From positions 129,901 through 193,900 of the forward strand of contig MNCI01017947.1 in assembly GCA_015680685.1 (NCBI GenBank): DNA of 64,000 bases. The letters are read 5' to 3'. Position 1 is the stretch's first letter; each line of letters opens with the position of its first letter. A program made the position numbers and the translations under genes. Below the pieces are notes generated by a model, which worked only from the letters and a program-made list of their open reading frames with translations, had not been told where the DNA came from and searched no databases. Shown piece by piece: positions 11,377 through 23,432 of the stretch. The DNA is from Gnetum montanum (lineage: Eukaryota; Streptophyta; Gnetopsida; Gnetales; Gnetaceae).

Positions 11377-11658
11377 GTGGTATATATTCATCCTGATGAG
11401 TATATAGTAGACTTCACCTTTATCCTCCATCAAGATGAAAAACTACGTTGGCAAGACTTAGAAGGTAACATAGTGTTACCTCTCGATCGTTCAGTTCCCA
11501 GCATGCTTCTTCATGCTCTCACACGAATTGGCATGCCGCACTTACATGCAAAATACGTTGTGCAAGACCATGACTCAAGAGAATACTATCCCATGAAGGC
11601 ACAACATCAAAGGGACTTGCAACAAGAGAGACATCATAAGTCTTTGAAGAGTAAATGA
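11377..11658 (+). pseudogene. gag N-terminal fragment of El-2
   Basis: 93 codons that match the El-1 frame at 942-1286 (KLRWQDLEGNIVLPLDRS). The original start was probably at about 11270 (ATGTCTCCTTCTTC), separated from this frame by an in-frame stop near 11374. Lysine/histidine-rich and frameshifted beyond 11658. Confidence 0.6.
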
Positions 11659-12265
11659 TCCCAGGATGCCCCACATGTCATAAGCGAAAATGAGGGTGGT
11701 GAACCTACCTAAGGTAGTCACTTACATAACAATGTTCCTTCCCTTGACTTTGGCCAAGGGGTTGTGTATCAGAACCTTCATTCCACTATTCATAACCCAA
11801 GTTTTGATACCCATGGGCATAAAGGATTTGAAAAAGGAACATGAACTCATGATAAAGGTGGACATTTTGATCTCAATCACAATCAGGGCCGAAACTGCAG
11901 AAGAAAAGGTAGCAGACACCATCATGGTGATGGTTCTCCTTCTTCTTCACCTTCATCATCTGCTTCACCCTCTCCTTCAATATCCAGATGTGTTCATAAA
12001 GAAAAAGACCATGGGGATAAAGGTAGGCAAAGTGGAAGTCATAGGCAAAATAGCCAGGAAAGGGGACGAGGGCACTCTAGAGAGTCACGAGATACAAGAA
12101 GGGAGAGTAGGGAACAACATAGGCATCATAGACGCTATGGACAAGATGATCATGATGAACCCCTACTCGCTACTTGAAGTATGTTAGACATAACTAAGGC
12201 TGTTAGAATTCCAACAAGGCACCAGAAAGATAGTAGGATTAAGAGATTAGATATGAAAAATATCT
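11659..12265 (+). pseudogene. gag variable, charged region of El-2
   Basis: Low-complexity Ser/His/Arg/Glu-rich coding debris between the two conserved gag blocks. The corresponding part of El-1 is partly replaced by the N gap. No conserved motif; the 165-codon open frame at 11690-12187 appears out of phase with gag. Confidence 0.4.
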
Positions 12266-13191
12266 GACAATTTGAAGGGGGATACAACGCTGATCCTCAG
12301 AATCATTTACAAGCATTCCATGATGCGTGTGCCTTACAAAACATAGAGAACCAATGGCAAAAACTTAAGTCATTTCCACATGCACTAGTTAAAGAAGCGA
12401 AAAGCTAGTACCAGTCCTTAGAACCAGAATCCATTTGTAGATGGAGTACTATGTTAGAATTATTTAATGACAAGTACCAAACGTACTCCCGAGTGTCTAA
12501 CTTGTGAAAGCAAATCCAAGGCTAGAAACAAGGAGGACATGAACCCTTGGATGCTGCCATGGGCCGATACTATGTACTATTACATCATTGTCCTAGCCAT
12601 CGTTATTCATAAAGGGATCAACTACACCATCTCATGGATGGGCTTAGGCATGAAACAAGAAGAACCATTGGGACTTATACCCAAGAAAGACTATCCAAGC
12701 TTAGGTCCCATAAAATTAAAAGACTATTGGAGCAAGTTGCTAAGGAAGAAGGTGAGCTATGGAAGAGAGAAAGTGTGGAAGAGTATAACCGAGATCCTTC
12801 CCTTCAAAAGAGGGGAGTAAGATTTTATAAGGATGAAGAAGAGTCACCACTCAAAGAGATGGTGAATAGGAAAACTTTGCCTATCCAAAAGATTACATCA
12901 AAAGTTTCAACAAAGGTAGACCAAATGTGGGATTTCCTAGAAAATAGATTTCAAACTATTATTAAAATAGTAGAGGAGTCTAGAGAGCAAGGTAGTGAGA
13001 AAAGAAAAAAGAGAGAAGTTGAACATGCACATAGCAAGGGTAAGGGAAAAGTTGCCATGATTGAAGACGTTGCGGATTCAAAAACAGACAATGATAGTGG
13101 ATGTGAGATATGTCAATATGACCATCGTAAGGGATGTTGCCCTGTAATCTCACACCTGCAGCAGTCTAGGGTGTATGCACTCAACCCATAA
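12266..13191 (+). pseudogene. gag capsid and zinc-knuckle region of El-2
   Basis: Frames from about 12266 read as plant retrotransposon gag: a GGYNADPQNHLQAFHDAC block, then SLEPESICRWSTMLELFNDK, both matched in El-3 42190-42420. They continue into the open frame 12634-13191 (185 codons). That ends with the compact box C-x2-C-x3-H-x3-C at about 13100-13140 and the same terminal VYALNP and stop as El-1. Interruptions include TAG in place of a Trp codon near 12406. Confidence 0.78.
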
Positions 13192-13660
13192 TTAAACAAA
13201 AGGAAAACACCCCGAAGGTTACCTTATCCTCAAGGTAACCCAAGGCAGTTCCACCAACCCTTAACATATTATCCTAGTGGAACTCCACCACAACCGATTG
13301 AGCAATATCAATAGTGGTAACACCCACAATCATGGGGAATGCCACCACCAAGGCAATAGTATCCTTATCAACAACCTGACTTGTATGAATATTACGTGCA
13401 ACATCCAATCTCTCCACATGACTCTACTGGTCACGTCACTCCTCAACCTCACTACCAAGCCCACGAGTATTATGGAACTCCCTTTTTTAGAGGTGATATC
13501 CTGCAAGAATATCATCCTTCTCGTCTAGCTACATCTCTTCCACCAATGGCTCCACTACCACCTGCTCCAGCTATGCAAGGTGAAATCCCTACCCAACCAT
13601 AGCAATGTAACGCCACAAGGGCTATTAACTCTTAACCTACTATTAGTTCCAACAACCACA
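13192..13660 (+). pseudogene. Pro/Tyr/Gln-rich gag-PR linker of El-2
   Basis: Low-complexity frames rich in Pro, Tyr, His and Gln (open part 13381-13602), homologous to 2603-3060 of El-1. No enzymatic motif. Confidence 0.5.
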
Positions 13661-14340
13661 TGAAGAAAAGACCTTTCTTTAGAACCAATAGTCCAACCAA
13701 GCCCTTACAATTACAAGTAGTTGATTCCTTAAACACCTTAGTATCAATAAAAATTTTGGAACCCCCTTCAACCCAATCATCCCACTCAATGCATACGATC
13801 ATGCTAATACATGTCGTCACTAATTGGATCAAAGCTGGCCACCTTCCCAAGAAAATCTCTAATCCTGGGAGTCCTCTAATATAGTTACAAATTGCTGGAA
13901 ATGCACCGTAAAAGGCTCTTTTGGCTTTAGGTTCCAATATCAAATTGATTTCTCAAGAAATGTACAAGGCCTGGAACTTGCCTCCATTGAAAAACAACAA
14001 CAACTGTCTAGAGTTGGCCGACCAGTCCATCACTGTCCCATTGGAACTGGTGGAAGACATTGTTACCACTATTTATCGGTAGTCGTACCTAGCTAACTTC
14101 CTAGTGATTCAGGTAAACAATGGTAAGGGGGACTTCCCAATCATAATGGGAAGAGCATGGTTAAGCACCATCGACGCATGCCTAGGAATTCATGATCTTT
14201 CCCTAGAAATATCAAAGGAAAATACATTCAGAAAGATCAAGAAGAAGAAAGTTTTGTGCATCGCATATAGTGACACAAGGTGTAATTGCATGCAGAGGTC
14301 ATGGTTTGTGCAAAGTTTAGCATTATCGGCATGCAATTAG
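13661..14340 (+). pseudogene. Retropepsin-like protease relic of El-2
   Basis: Matches the El-1 protease: the segment with LISQEMYKAWNLPPL, a flap-like region, and FPIIMGRAWLSTIDACLGIHD at 14130-14190. The catalytic triplet has decayed further (Asp replaced, LLALGSN near 13918-13938). Stops near 13884, 13908 and 14083 break it. It is dead, but it defines the domain order gag-PR-RT. Confidence 0.7.
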
Positions 14341-14610
14341 TGTGCACAAGTGATTAACATATAAAGATGCATGCATGCAGTAGCCACACAACAGGAAGAC
14401 ACCTAGTGGCTAACAGCTAATCAAGAAAATAGTTCACTCATATGCATGGAACCAGTTGAGGGTTTGACTTATGCTTACATCGATAACATAGTCATATTAG
14501 AGCAAGTCCACCACCAACTTCTAAGTCTTAACATTGAAAATATCAACTGGGGTAAGTTGAAAATCCCTGAGAAATTTAATTAGGAGCCCCTTGAGCTAAA
14601 ATCATTGTCC
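14341..14610 (+). other. PR-RT connecting region of El-2
   Basis: Interrupted coding-like sequence between protease and RT, partly shared with El-1 3740-3960. No recognised domain. Confidence 0.4.
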
Positions 14611-15700
14611 ACCGATATGGAATACACGTTCCTTAAAAATGGAAAACTAGTAATTATCAATGCTAAGCTTGCTCCTCAATAGAAAGAAGAACTACTAAAG
14701 GTAATAAATAAATGGTCGGAAGCCTTCGCTTGGTCATATCTCGAATTAACTGGAATAGATCCTAGGATATGATAACATAGAATTTACATTGACCCCTCCA
14801 TGAATCCTCGAAGACAACTGTAAAGGCAATTAAACCCTAAGTTGAAACAAGTAGTTAAGGAAGAAATCAAATAGCTTCTCAAGGCTAGGTTCATATACCC
14901 CATTGTTGATAGCGAATGGATTAGCCCCTTAGTTATTGTGCCTAAAAAGGGAGGTAAATGGAGGGTTTGCATAGATTTTAGGCTACTAAATATGGCAACA
15001 TTCAAAGATCACTTTCCATTGCCATTTGTCGACCAAGTATTAGACACCATCGCAGGGCATCGCTATTACAATTTTCTGGATGGATATAGTAGATATAACC
15101 AAATACAAAAAAGCCCTAGAAGACCAATCCAAGACTACGTTCACCAATCCTTAGGGAATGTTCACATACAAACAGATGTCGTTTGGCTTGTGCAATGCCT
15201 CTGCAACATTTCAATGACTAGTTCTAAGCATATTCCAAGAGTAGATAGGGAATGACATGGAGGTCTTTATGGATGACTTCTCCACTTATGGAGTAAACTT
15301 TGATCAAGCCTTGGACCGGTAGGAGCAAGTGTTAAAAAGATGTGTAGAAACAAATTTGAGGCTCAACTAGTAGAAAAGCCATTTGATGATCCAAGAAGGC
15401 ATAGTACTAGGGCACAAAATCTCACACACAGGGATAGAGGTAGATCCCAAGAAAATCAAAATTATCCAAGGAATTACCTATCAACTAGAAACTATTAAAG
15501 ATATTCAGTCATTCCTTAGACATACTGGCTACTATAGGAGATTTATTGAGAACTTTTCAAAGGTTGCCAAACCATTGGTGAAATTAACGAAAAAGGATGC
15601 ACCTTTCGAGTGGACCAGGGAATGTGAATTAGCTTTCCAAAATCTGACACAGAAGCTAGTAGAAACACCCATTCTACAAGCTCTTAACTAGCCCAAACCA
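14611..15700 (+). pseudogene. Ty3/gypsy reverse transcriptase relic of El-2
   Basis: RT fingers and palm can be followed across frames. WISPLVIVPKKGGKWRVCIDF lies at about 14920-14980. KDHFPLPFVDQVLDTIAGH and YYNFLDGYSRYNQI lie at about 15006-15105. After frameshifts comes the active-site box MEVFMDDFSTYG (FMDD codons 15266-15277). The frame 15383-15691 covers the thumb/connection (EGIVLGHKIS, YYRRFIENFSK). FMDD in place of YVDD/YADD is characteristic of Athila-type elements. The two Asp of the box survive, but multiple frameshifts around 15110-15380 make it inactive. Confidence 0.88.
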
Positions 15701-16060
15701 TTCCATATCACGACTGACGTGTCCAACTATGCTTTAGAAGCTTTACTTACACAATTAGATGACCAGAAGCATCATTATTACATCCACTATGCAAGTAGAA
15801 GTATCGCTAGTGCACGACTTAACTACACTACCATAGAGAAAGAATTAATGGTTGTAGTGTTTGCACTAGAAAATTTTAGACACTATGTATTGGGATATAA
15901 AGTATATATACATACAGATCATAGTGCAATCTAGTTTCTCATGAATAAGCCAATGGTAAGCCCTCATATTAAATGATGGCTTGTAATCTTATAAGAGTTC
16001 GATTTAACGATGATCAATCACAAGGGCACCAAGAATGTAGTTGTTGATCATTTATCTCAG
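15701..16060 (+). pseudogene. RNase H domain relic of El-2
   Basis: It has DVSNYALEALLTQ with the first catalytic Asp (about 15717), then IEKELMVVVFALENFRHY carrying the Glu (15837-15848), then HTDHSA with the next Asp (15912-15929). These are the D-E-D carboxylates of gypsy RNase H in the right spacing. Stops at about 15931-15933 and near 15973 separate it from the tail NHKGTKNVVVDHLSQL. Confidence 0.85.
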
Positions 16061-16065
16061 TTGCG

Positions 16066-17450
16066 ATGGGACAACAAAGAGGTGAGTATCCAATTTTTGA
16101 TCATTTCCCCGATGAATTCCTCTTTGCTGGTGTAGTGAATAATCAATCACCCATAGAGACAAATTGGTATAGTAGCATTCTTACCTATCTCCTCACCCAA
16201 CAAACACCACAAGAGTTAAACCTTAAAAAGAAACAACAATTTCTTCACCGAGCCAAGTACTTTATGGAGATCAACAGAAAACTTTACAAAGTGTGTTCCG
16301 ATGGCTTGGTTCAATGGTGTGTTCCCGATATAGATCAACTACAAGTTCTCCAAGATGCTCATGAGGGTCCTTGTGGGGGTCATTATGTTGGGAGACGAAC
16401 GACCATCAAGATCCTGCTTGCAGGATATTATTGGCCTACATTATCTTGGGACACCCATCATTTCATCCAATCTTATAAGTGTTGTCAACATGATGGGGGA
16501 ATGACTGCTAGAATGGAGAGTCTGCAATAATGGATTCAACCATTAGAACCTTTCGACATTTGGGGAATTGATTTTATGGGGCTAATTACACCAATGTCCA
16601 ATGAAAAAGCTTATATTATTTTTGTCATTGATTACCTAACAAAATGGGCTAAAGCAGCTACTATTAAAGATTGTACATCATCTATAGCTGCATGATTTAG
16701 TCAATAAAAAATCATAAACAAGTTTGGTGTGCTGCGTGCACTTATTTCAGACAATGGTACACACTTCACAAGTGCAACGTTTTAGAAATTAATGCAACGC
16801 TTATGGGTTAAGCATAAATTGACTACACCATACCACCCCCAAGCGAACGGTCAAGCAGAAGTCACCAATAGGGAGATTACGAAGATATTGACAAGGACCA
16901 TTAGCAAGTTTAGGCGAGATTGGAGCACTAAACTAAACAATGCTCTTTGGGCATACCACTCCACATGGAAGCTCCCTACAGGCTACTCTCCCTATGAGTT
17001 AGTGTATGGTAAATTACCAATGCTTCCCATTCAAACTGAGCTCTGTACACTATCCATGGCATGTGACCTCAACCTTGACCTTGATCTAGCACAGAAACAA
17101 CGATTAGTAACCCTTAACTTGCTAGATTAGCTACCCTGTCATCTAACAAATTGCACAAGGCCTTCAATAAACAATGTCATGACCTAAGAATTAGGAAAGT
17201 TAAATATCAGCCAGGAGATAAGGTTCTCTACTAGAATCCCACACATGTGCCACAATGTACTAAATTTCAAACACTATGGGAAGGACCTTATATTATTTAC
17301 GCAAACTTTCCTTCAAGGGCCATGACAATATACAAACCTAAGAGCCCAGACAAGAAACTATTGATCAACATGCAACAAACCAAACCTTTCCATGAGCTTA
17401 GGATAGCCAATACACATGCTACCTCTCTTGATGGACAACCCTGCTGACTA
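16066..17450 (+). pseudogene. Integrase relic of El-2
   Basis: The N-terminal zinc-finger region (HEGPCGGH ... YKCCQ, about 16360-16487) has the first Cys of the CxxC pair replaced by Tyr. The catalytic core retains all three acidic residues in one frame: Asp 16570-16572 (GIDFMG), Asp 16750-16752 (SDNGTHF) and Glu 16858-16860 (GQAEV). Thirty-five residues separate the last two, the canonical D,D35E spacing. Stops in the core (for example near 16694 and 16705) kill it. The C-terminal half continues in the open frame 16792-17130 and then 17247-17447. Confidence 0.88.
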
Positions 17451-19395
17451 TTTCAGATCTCTTCCTTCCAACTTAGTCATGGGGGAGATGGCTACCTACG
17501 CTAACCATTTTAGGCCCTCAGTTCTTTTTGAATTTTTGTTTTACATGTTTTTGTTTCACACATTTTTGTTTTACATATTTTTCCAACTTTTCTTATTTTT
17601 TTTTACACCATCGTTCATATTTTTACTATTTTTTTGATTTCTTGATTTACTTTTATTCGTCATCCAATAAGTGCTCATGGTGGTGAATTGAATTATATCA
17701 TATTGATTGCTAATGTTTGGTTTTTACCATTGAATTATGATACTGATATTAAGGTATGGCTCTTTTGGTAAAAACAAGCAATGAGTCCACGCCATCTACT
17801 CATCCATACAACTCTATGGTCTCCTTTGGCTTGGAACTGTATAGTCTTCTTTTTCTAAGTAAACTTGTTAATAAATTTGTGGCTGGGTATTTTTCAAACC
17901 AAGGAAAGACTCAAAGGATGAAAAGGATGTGAATTCAAGGGGATTTGATGCATTGGTGCTAGCCATTCTCTTGGGTGCTTGGATGCTTTCTCTTGGGTTT
18001 TCTACCATTCTGACATTGTTCAAATATCAGGAAGCTAAGTGAATAAAAATAAGTCTTTGCATGGTGTGGTTCTCACGCATAAACACCAAAAAAAAGAGAG
18101 AAAAAAGAGAAAGGTGAGAATTCAAAGCATACCCCTTAGACATAATAAAGTAATATGGGCTACAAGCATTGGTTATGGCACTAGAAAGACATGTTACTCA
18201 TGCCTAAAGGTTCCCTCTAACTAAGGCCCTTTCTCGCTTCCTGCTTCTCCATCTCACTCTCCTTGGGATGGTGGTCACTCTTTATGGAAGTGTTCTTGTT
18301 GCCTCAAGAGGTTGGATTGGCCAAGTGTATTGATGCGAGGTCACTGAATGTGGTTGGTTTGAGTCTAGATTTGGGATGAGTTCTACTCAATTATCTTAAC
18401 CATGAAATACACAAGAGGATTTACACAACCTTATTCTTGGGATTCCATTCCATTCTCTCCTCTCCATCTTTCTTTCCATTTTCCACCTCATTGCCGATTT
18501 TATCATTAGTCCGTTCTAGCTAAGTTTTTAACTCTTGCTTCCAAATGACATTCCTATAGCCTACGAACTCTTTGGTTTGTGGGTTTGTCAGGGCATAAAG
18601 GGCATGAGCTTGCTTTGGGGAGGACCCACTAGCATTTCTTTTTGGTGTAATTGTTAACTTCTTTCCCTTAAACATTTCCTACAATCAATCATTTCTTATT
18701 TCATCCCCATCCATGACATCCATTTTATTGGCATTGTCATTGATATTTTTCATCTTTCTTGTTCCTCATGTTTTTCCATCTTATAACTATCGGAGGTTCA
18801 CTCTTAGTCGTGGGGGCCCTGGCACAAATTTTTCAATTTTTCCATTTTACTAATTGCATAACCTCTACACCTGGGGTAGTTGCCAGTGATAAATCTCCAA
18901 ACTAGTTTCTGCCATAACCACAGCTCAGCCAATGCACATCATATCCAGGCAAGGTATCAACTGCATTGTGGATTATCTATCCTTGCTCATTTGTGACTGT
19001 GTTATGTGTGCAAATGGCGATCATACAAACAATGGACTGGGCTTGGAGGAAGCACTCAAGATGGACCAGAACTGGAGCATTTACAAAAGGAGCAAGTTTG
19101 GTGGCATGGCTATGGATAAATAATGGAAGGCACAATCTCGGCATTGGCAGCAACACACTCCATCTTCTTTCTCTCTCTCTTTTTCTCTTCAAGCTACCAA
19201 ATTAAGGCTTGAATATCATTTATGTATGAGTGTTCACCACAATGGTCATGAACGCTAATGTTGTAATCTGGTTATTGATTTGTTCACTGGACACGTTGAG
19301 TTTGTCATCCCATTCTGTCATCAGTTGTCAATTAGTCAATAATCCCATACCTTCCCAATATTTTATAAGGAACTCGAGGATGAGTTTTCATTCAG
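17451..19395 (+). other. Non-coding 3' module of El-2
   Basis: About 1.95 kb after integrase with no credible frame, colinear with El-1 4115-5984. It contains GTCATGGGGG near 17476 and a GTCGTGGGGG variant near 18808, the GCATGGTGTGGTTC island near 18059, the CCCTCTAACTAAGGCCC island near 18210 and the GGGCATGAGC island near 18600. An Athila env-like ORF would be expected here, but none is seen. Confidence 0.7.
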
Positions 19396-19406
19396 TCATG
19401 GGGATA
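19395..19406 (+). other. Polypurine tract of El-2
   Basis: GTCATGGGGATA immediately before the 3' LTR. Confidence 0.6.
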
Positions 19407-20413
19407 TGATGAGAGTGATTACTCTAGCAGCTATTCTAATTATTAAAGCAATTACTCTAGCAGTTATTCTAATTATTAGAACGGTTACTCTAGCGGTTAC
19501 TCTAGCAGCTATTCTAATTATTAGAGTGATTACTCTAGCAGTTACTTTAGTAGTTATTATAATTATTAGAGCGATTACTCTAATTATTAGAGTAATTGCT
19601 CCCAAGTCTATAAATATTATGCCCAAGTGCACAATTAGGAGGAAGTCTTTTAGCAGTCAAGTAGCGAAACTCTTGTAGTCTGTTTGAAAGTTAGATTATT
19701 TTCCAAGTGCCCACAGCAAGAGGTCTTAGTGTCGATGGACCTTTATTCAAGCATTATGTACCTGAGCACACCTTGTATATGGCAATAAATACTAGTTTTT
19801 TGATTCATCCTTGCAGCACTTGAGATTTGTTTTCTTACGCATTTATTTTATTTTATTTTCTTATGCATTTATTTTATTTTATGCACTTTACATTTCTGTT
19901 ATTAGCACAACAATTCATTTTGGAGGGGGGGGGGTGTTGGACCCCAAAAAGAACAACAATTCATTTTGATCAATTAAGCAAATCGTTAAATTACACAAGC
20001 ATGACCACTTCGAGCATGCGTGTAACGCTTGGTAACCTAGTAACGATTAGCATTTGGTAATCCCAGTATTGTTGCACTGGTTCAAGATGTGTACCACAAG
20101 TGGGAACGGATGCTAGTGTTAGGATTAGTTAGAACTTAGTTAATGAGTAGTTAAGTTAAATTAGTCACTTAGTTACCTCTCTCCTTCCCTACTAGCGCAG
20201 GACATAAAAACATAAAAGCTATAAAAATTATATGCCTCAAGCTTACTTAACCATACAATCGTGACATACAAGTAAGCTTGGGAAGACAATGATCAACCAA
20301 CCCGTCCTTGTTCTACAAGGGCACATAAGCACGTAGTCCTTGGAATTTGACTAGATCTTGCATGAACGCTCGTATTCGTATGGTTGAGCGTAGGGGTACC
20401 TCGCCGCTCATCA
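19407..20413 (+). repeat. 3' LTR of El-2
   Basis: 1007 bp. Its U3 minisatellite (19411-19605) is shorter than in the 5' LTR, and the TATA box is at 19608-19616. It carries a private 46-bp gain at 19923-19968 made of a 30-bp insert and a second copy of a 16-bp sequence. The two LTRs differ at many positions, so the insertion is not recent. Confidence 0.9.
19907..19968 (-). mobile_element. Micro-retroinsertion with 16-bp target-site duplication
   Basis: ACAACAATTCATTTTG occurs at 19907-19922 and again at 19953-19968. Between them is a 30-bp G-rich insert (GGGGTGTTGGACCCCAAAA core) matching the terminal sequence of the family-B repeats on the minus strand. The 5' LTR has the uninterrupted site near 10671-10688. 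Confidence 0.65.
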
Positions 20414-21210
20414 AAAAGCATTCAAGGAATTATGTCTGGCTTTGACAATTATTACTTTTATCTTCTTCTTTTTTCAATTTTTACGTCAACCTATATTCTT
20501 AGTTTCTAGTTAGTTGCCATTTTTTAAAGCATTTTTCTTAACCTAGATAGCATGTTGCACTTCATCACTCTACTAGTATATCTTATTTAGGATATATATT
20601 TTTGCCTTTTGTTTTACTCAAAATGTCATATTCAATTTTCTAAATGCAGCTTTTGATTTTGCCTCAAATTAAATTTGCAGAACAATCCCTCAAGCTATTA
20701 TTACAACTTCTATTTTGAGTTAGGAATAGATGTAAACATCTTTACTAAGACCCAACTTAATATTATTGTTCAACATCAATGACCAATATCCTAAATAAAT
20801 CTACTAACTAATCAACCATCATAACATGTGTTTCACTACCACAAATCATGTTCCATATCATTCTTCAAAGTAACATAATTTCTCGAATCTTAGCCACATC
20901 TCATACTTCTTTTATTGCCTCATAAAATCTTATTCCCTAATTTCATTTTATAAAGGTTCGTTACTTCCTTTAGAAACTTCTTCCTCTTTTTGGAATCCCA
21001 ATTCTAAATCTTCAATTTATTACCAAGCTAATAATAGTAGTCATGAATTTCACTTAATCTCAAAAACCATGTTTGTCATATACTTCATAGCCCAGATGTC
21101 TATTATTGTTCATCCAAGATTTCATCATAATTATAAATTTAAAATATTTGATCATTTTGGATGCTATCTACAAAGCTTAATCAAAACTCTAATTGGTAAT
21201 TTAAAATCAT
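20414..21210. repeat. Unit R1, part 2: degenerate repeat sequence
   Basis: AT-rich, no coding frame. It continues the sequence interrupted by El-2 and is duplicated at 40230-40409 plus 47128-47733. The empty site of El-3 lies at about 20605-20615 (TTTGCCTTTTG). Confidence 0.6.
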
Positions 21211-23270
21211 GCTATGATACCAAATTGTCATACCCTAAATTTTTACTACAAAGTAGTTGTACTTAACTTAAATGATAGTAGCGTTAAATACTTAAATTTC
21301 ATAAATGGAAAAAATTAAATTATATAACAAAAAATTGATCAATTAATTCTAAGAATTTATTGTAAAAACTTAATTTAAAATATCAAAGTTCATGTATCCT
21401 TAGAAGCATTAAGAGATTTCAAAATTTCCTCATAAGGTAGATCCATAACAAGCAAAAACTACAAGTTCATTATAAGGTCTTATAACGAAAATATATCATA
21501 AAAATAATATCAACCATAAAAGCATTGTCTTCTTAGTCATTTTCAAAACTTGGTTATGTCCAGCAACATTAGTTTTTTCCTTAAACCTAACTTGAACCTA
21601 AAACATTTTCATATACATATGTAGGAAGGGTTATGCTATTTTAAAGTAAATAAAATAATCTTGATGCTACCTAAAACAAAATGGAAGAAGGTGTTCATAA
21701 CTAAACAATGCTAATTAGTCATAATTCATGAATATAAATAACTCTTATTCTCCAATGGTATCAAACATGTCATATTTGGAAATTAGAACTAATATAAGAT
21801 TGCCATTATCCAATAGTTAATTTAATACCATCAAGACTACTGAGATTTACTTTGCCTTCCTTACCATCTAAGTTGAAGATAATGTGTAACTTTCTAGACC
21901 TATTACCAATCCTACGACCATCTTGATTTCCTAGCATCCTAAACCATTATTAAGTTGTCTTCTAAACTTCATCTTGAAACTCAAAAACATCGTACCTTAA
22001 TTCCAAAAGTAAGGATCTACTCAAAGCTTTCAAATGGCCTTATCCAAACCAAAGGAAGAATAGCCAAAGCTTATCCAATCTCTATTTGACATTGCACTTT
22101 ATAAGAAAAGATCACAAGATTTACATTAAACTTGGGGCATATCATGAGCCAATTCTCTTCATTATGCTTATTTAATTAATCTTCAATGTAGATGTCAATT
22201 AAGGAAGGCCACTAAAAGGATGTTAGCCACCAAACCAATTGACAACACAATGAAGCGGTGTCTCATAACATTGCTTCTCTCATTAGTCATTCTAGGTCTA
22301 CCATAATTTTACATCACTTGGAATTTCAAAAATATTTGTATCTATTATTATATGAATTTGTTTGACATCTGTTTAGGTGATTTTACTAGTAAAAATCTTG
22401 CAATTTAATGATTTACTTGATAACCAAAATAGTTGAGATTAATTTTTAATGTAACTTCAGAAGCATTATATTTTTAAATCACCATTACACTAATACATGT
22501 GAAGTATACAACATAATAGGATATATTTGCCATAGGTATATAAATCCATATGTCAAAACTAGCCAAAATGGAAATTCGCCAAAATAAAAACAACAATTCT
22601 ACAATAAAGCAAAAAACCATCAAACTAGCAATAAAGTAAAAACTCCTTCTAAAAAAAATTTACCCTTTTAATGATATCAATGTTTTAAAACTAGCAGGAA
22701 AATACCAACAACATTATTACGCCAACATTAATAATATTATTCTACTACTTATATCAAGCTTGTAGATTGCTAGGCTACTTAGACCAAGGAGATAAATGAA
22801 AAATGCCTTTAAAGAGAGGTAAATGAAAATTTAATATCATTGACTGAAAATGCAAAATATAAAGAACAAACAAGTCATTCTACAATGAAAGGGTAAAATG
22901 ATAGAGGGAGTCCCATCAAGTACATTCTTCATTTATATGCCATACTAAGGTTTGAAAATGAAATAAACATTTTATAATCTTAAATGTTTAATGAATTATA
23001 GAAAATATTTTTTGGGGTTTAATTTTTTAAAAAATTAATATATTTATAAATATTTTTTAAAAAAAATTATTGAATATAAGTAATACAAAATGCAACTTGA
23101 AATTTTGAACTTAACAAAAGTTTGATAAATATTTTACAAGTTTTCAAAAAAATTGTTGAAGGGCAAGATTGCTAGTGAGATTCATACAATGTTATCCATT
23201 ATTTTTGTTATAGCGTGTTGACACAACCCACTAAAATACTTTTCATTATAAAAGAGTCATCTCTCAAAAG
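21211..23270 (-). repeat. Possible old minus-strand LTR with tRNA-iMet-type primer site
   Basis: On the minus strand TTGGTATCATAGC (complement of 21211-21223) closely resembles the iMet primer site TGGTATCAGAGC. It is preceded by an LTR-like end GGGTATGACA (plus-strand start TGTCATACCC at 21226). The LTR would extend to the right; its far end was not found. The rest is AT-rich, non-coding and duplicated at 47734-49800. Confidence 0.4.
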
Positions 23271-23274
23271 TAAA

Positions 23275-23432
23275 GAATTACTTAGAGGCCTAGTGCTCAT
23301 CCCTCTAAGCAAGGTCCCAAGTGGGTTGTTATATGAGCAAAAGCCTAACCTCTTTGAGTGGTAGGGCTTAAGCTTCAATACAAGTCTTTGACTTGAGAAA
23401 CAAGCACTTTACCATCACTCCAAATGACAATC
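23275..23432 (-). repeat. SINE-like repeat, family A, inverted
   Basis: Minus-strand copy of the repeat at 9897-10050. On the reverse complement GGAGTGATGGTAAAG (A-box-like) is followed by a degenerate B box and the same body ending in GGCCTCTAAG. Confidence 0.6.

Larger units (their letters stand above)
10106..20413 (+). mobile_element. El-2: Athila-like Ty3/gypsy LTR retrotransposon, gag-pol complete in outline but inactivated
   Basis: LTRs at 10106-11133 and 19407-20413 (TGATG...CATCA) enclose a degenerate tRNA-Asp-type primer site, gag, protease, RT, RNase H, integrase, a non-coding module of about 1.9 kb and a polypurine tract. The RT active site reads FMDD with VFMDDFSTYG context and the PBS is tRNA-Asp-like; both are typical of the Athila/Tat branch. 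Stops occur in every domain, so it is not autonomous now. It sits inside unit R1 in an A-run; the uninterrupted site survives in R2 at 40227-40233. Six As precede and four follow, compatible with a 4-5 bp target duplication. Confidence 0.92.

Noticed and set aside
17451-19395. Env-like third ORF expected in Athila elements
   Set aside because: No frame longer than about 80 codons is shared between El-1 and El-2 here; the region is treated as non-coding.
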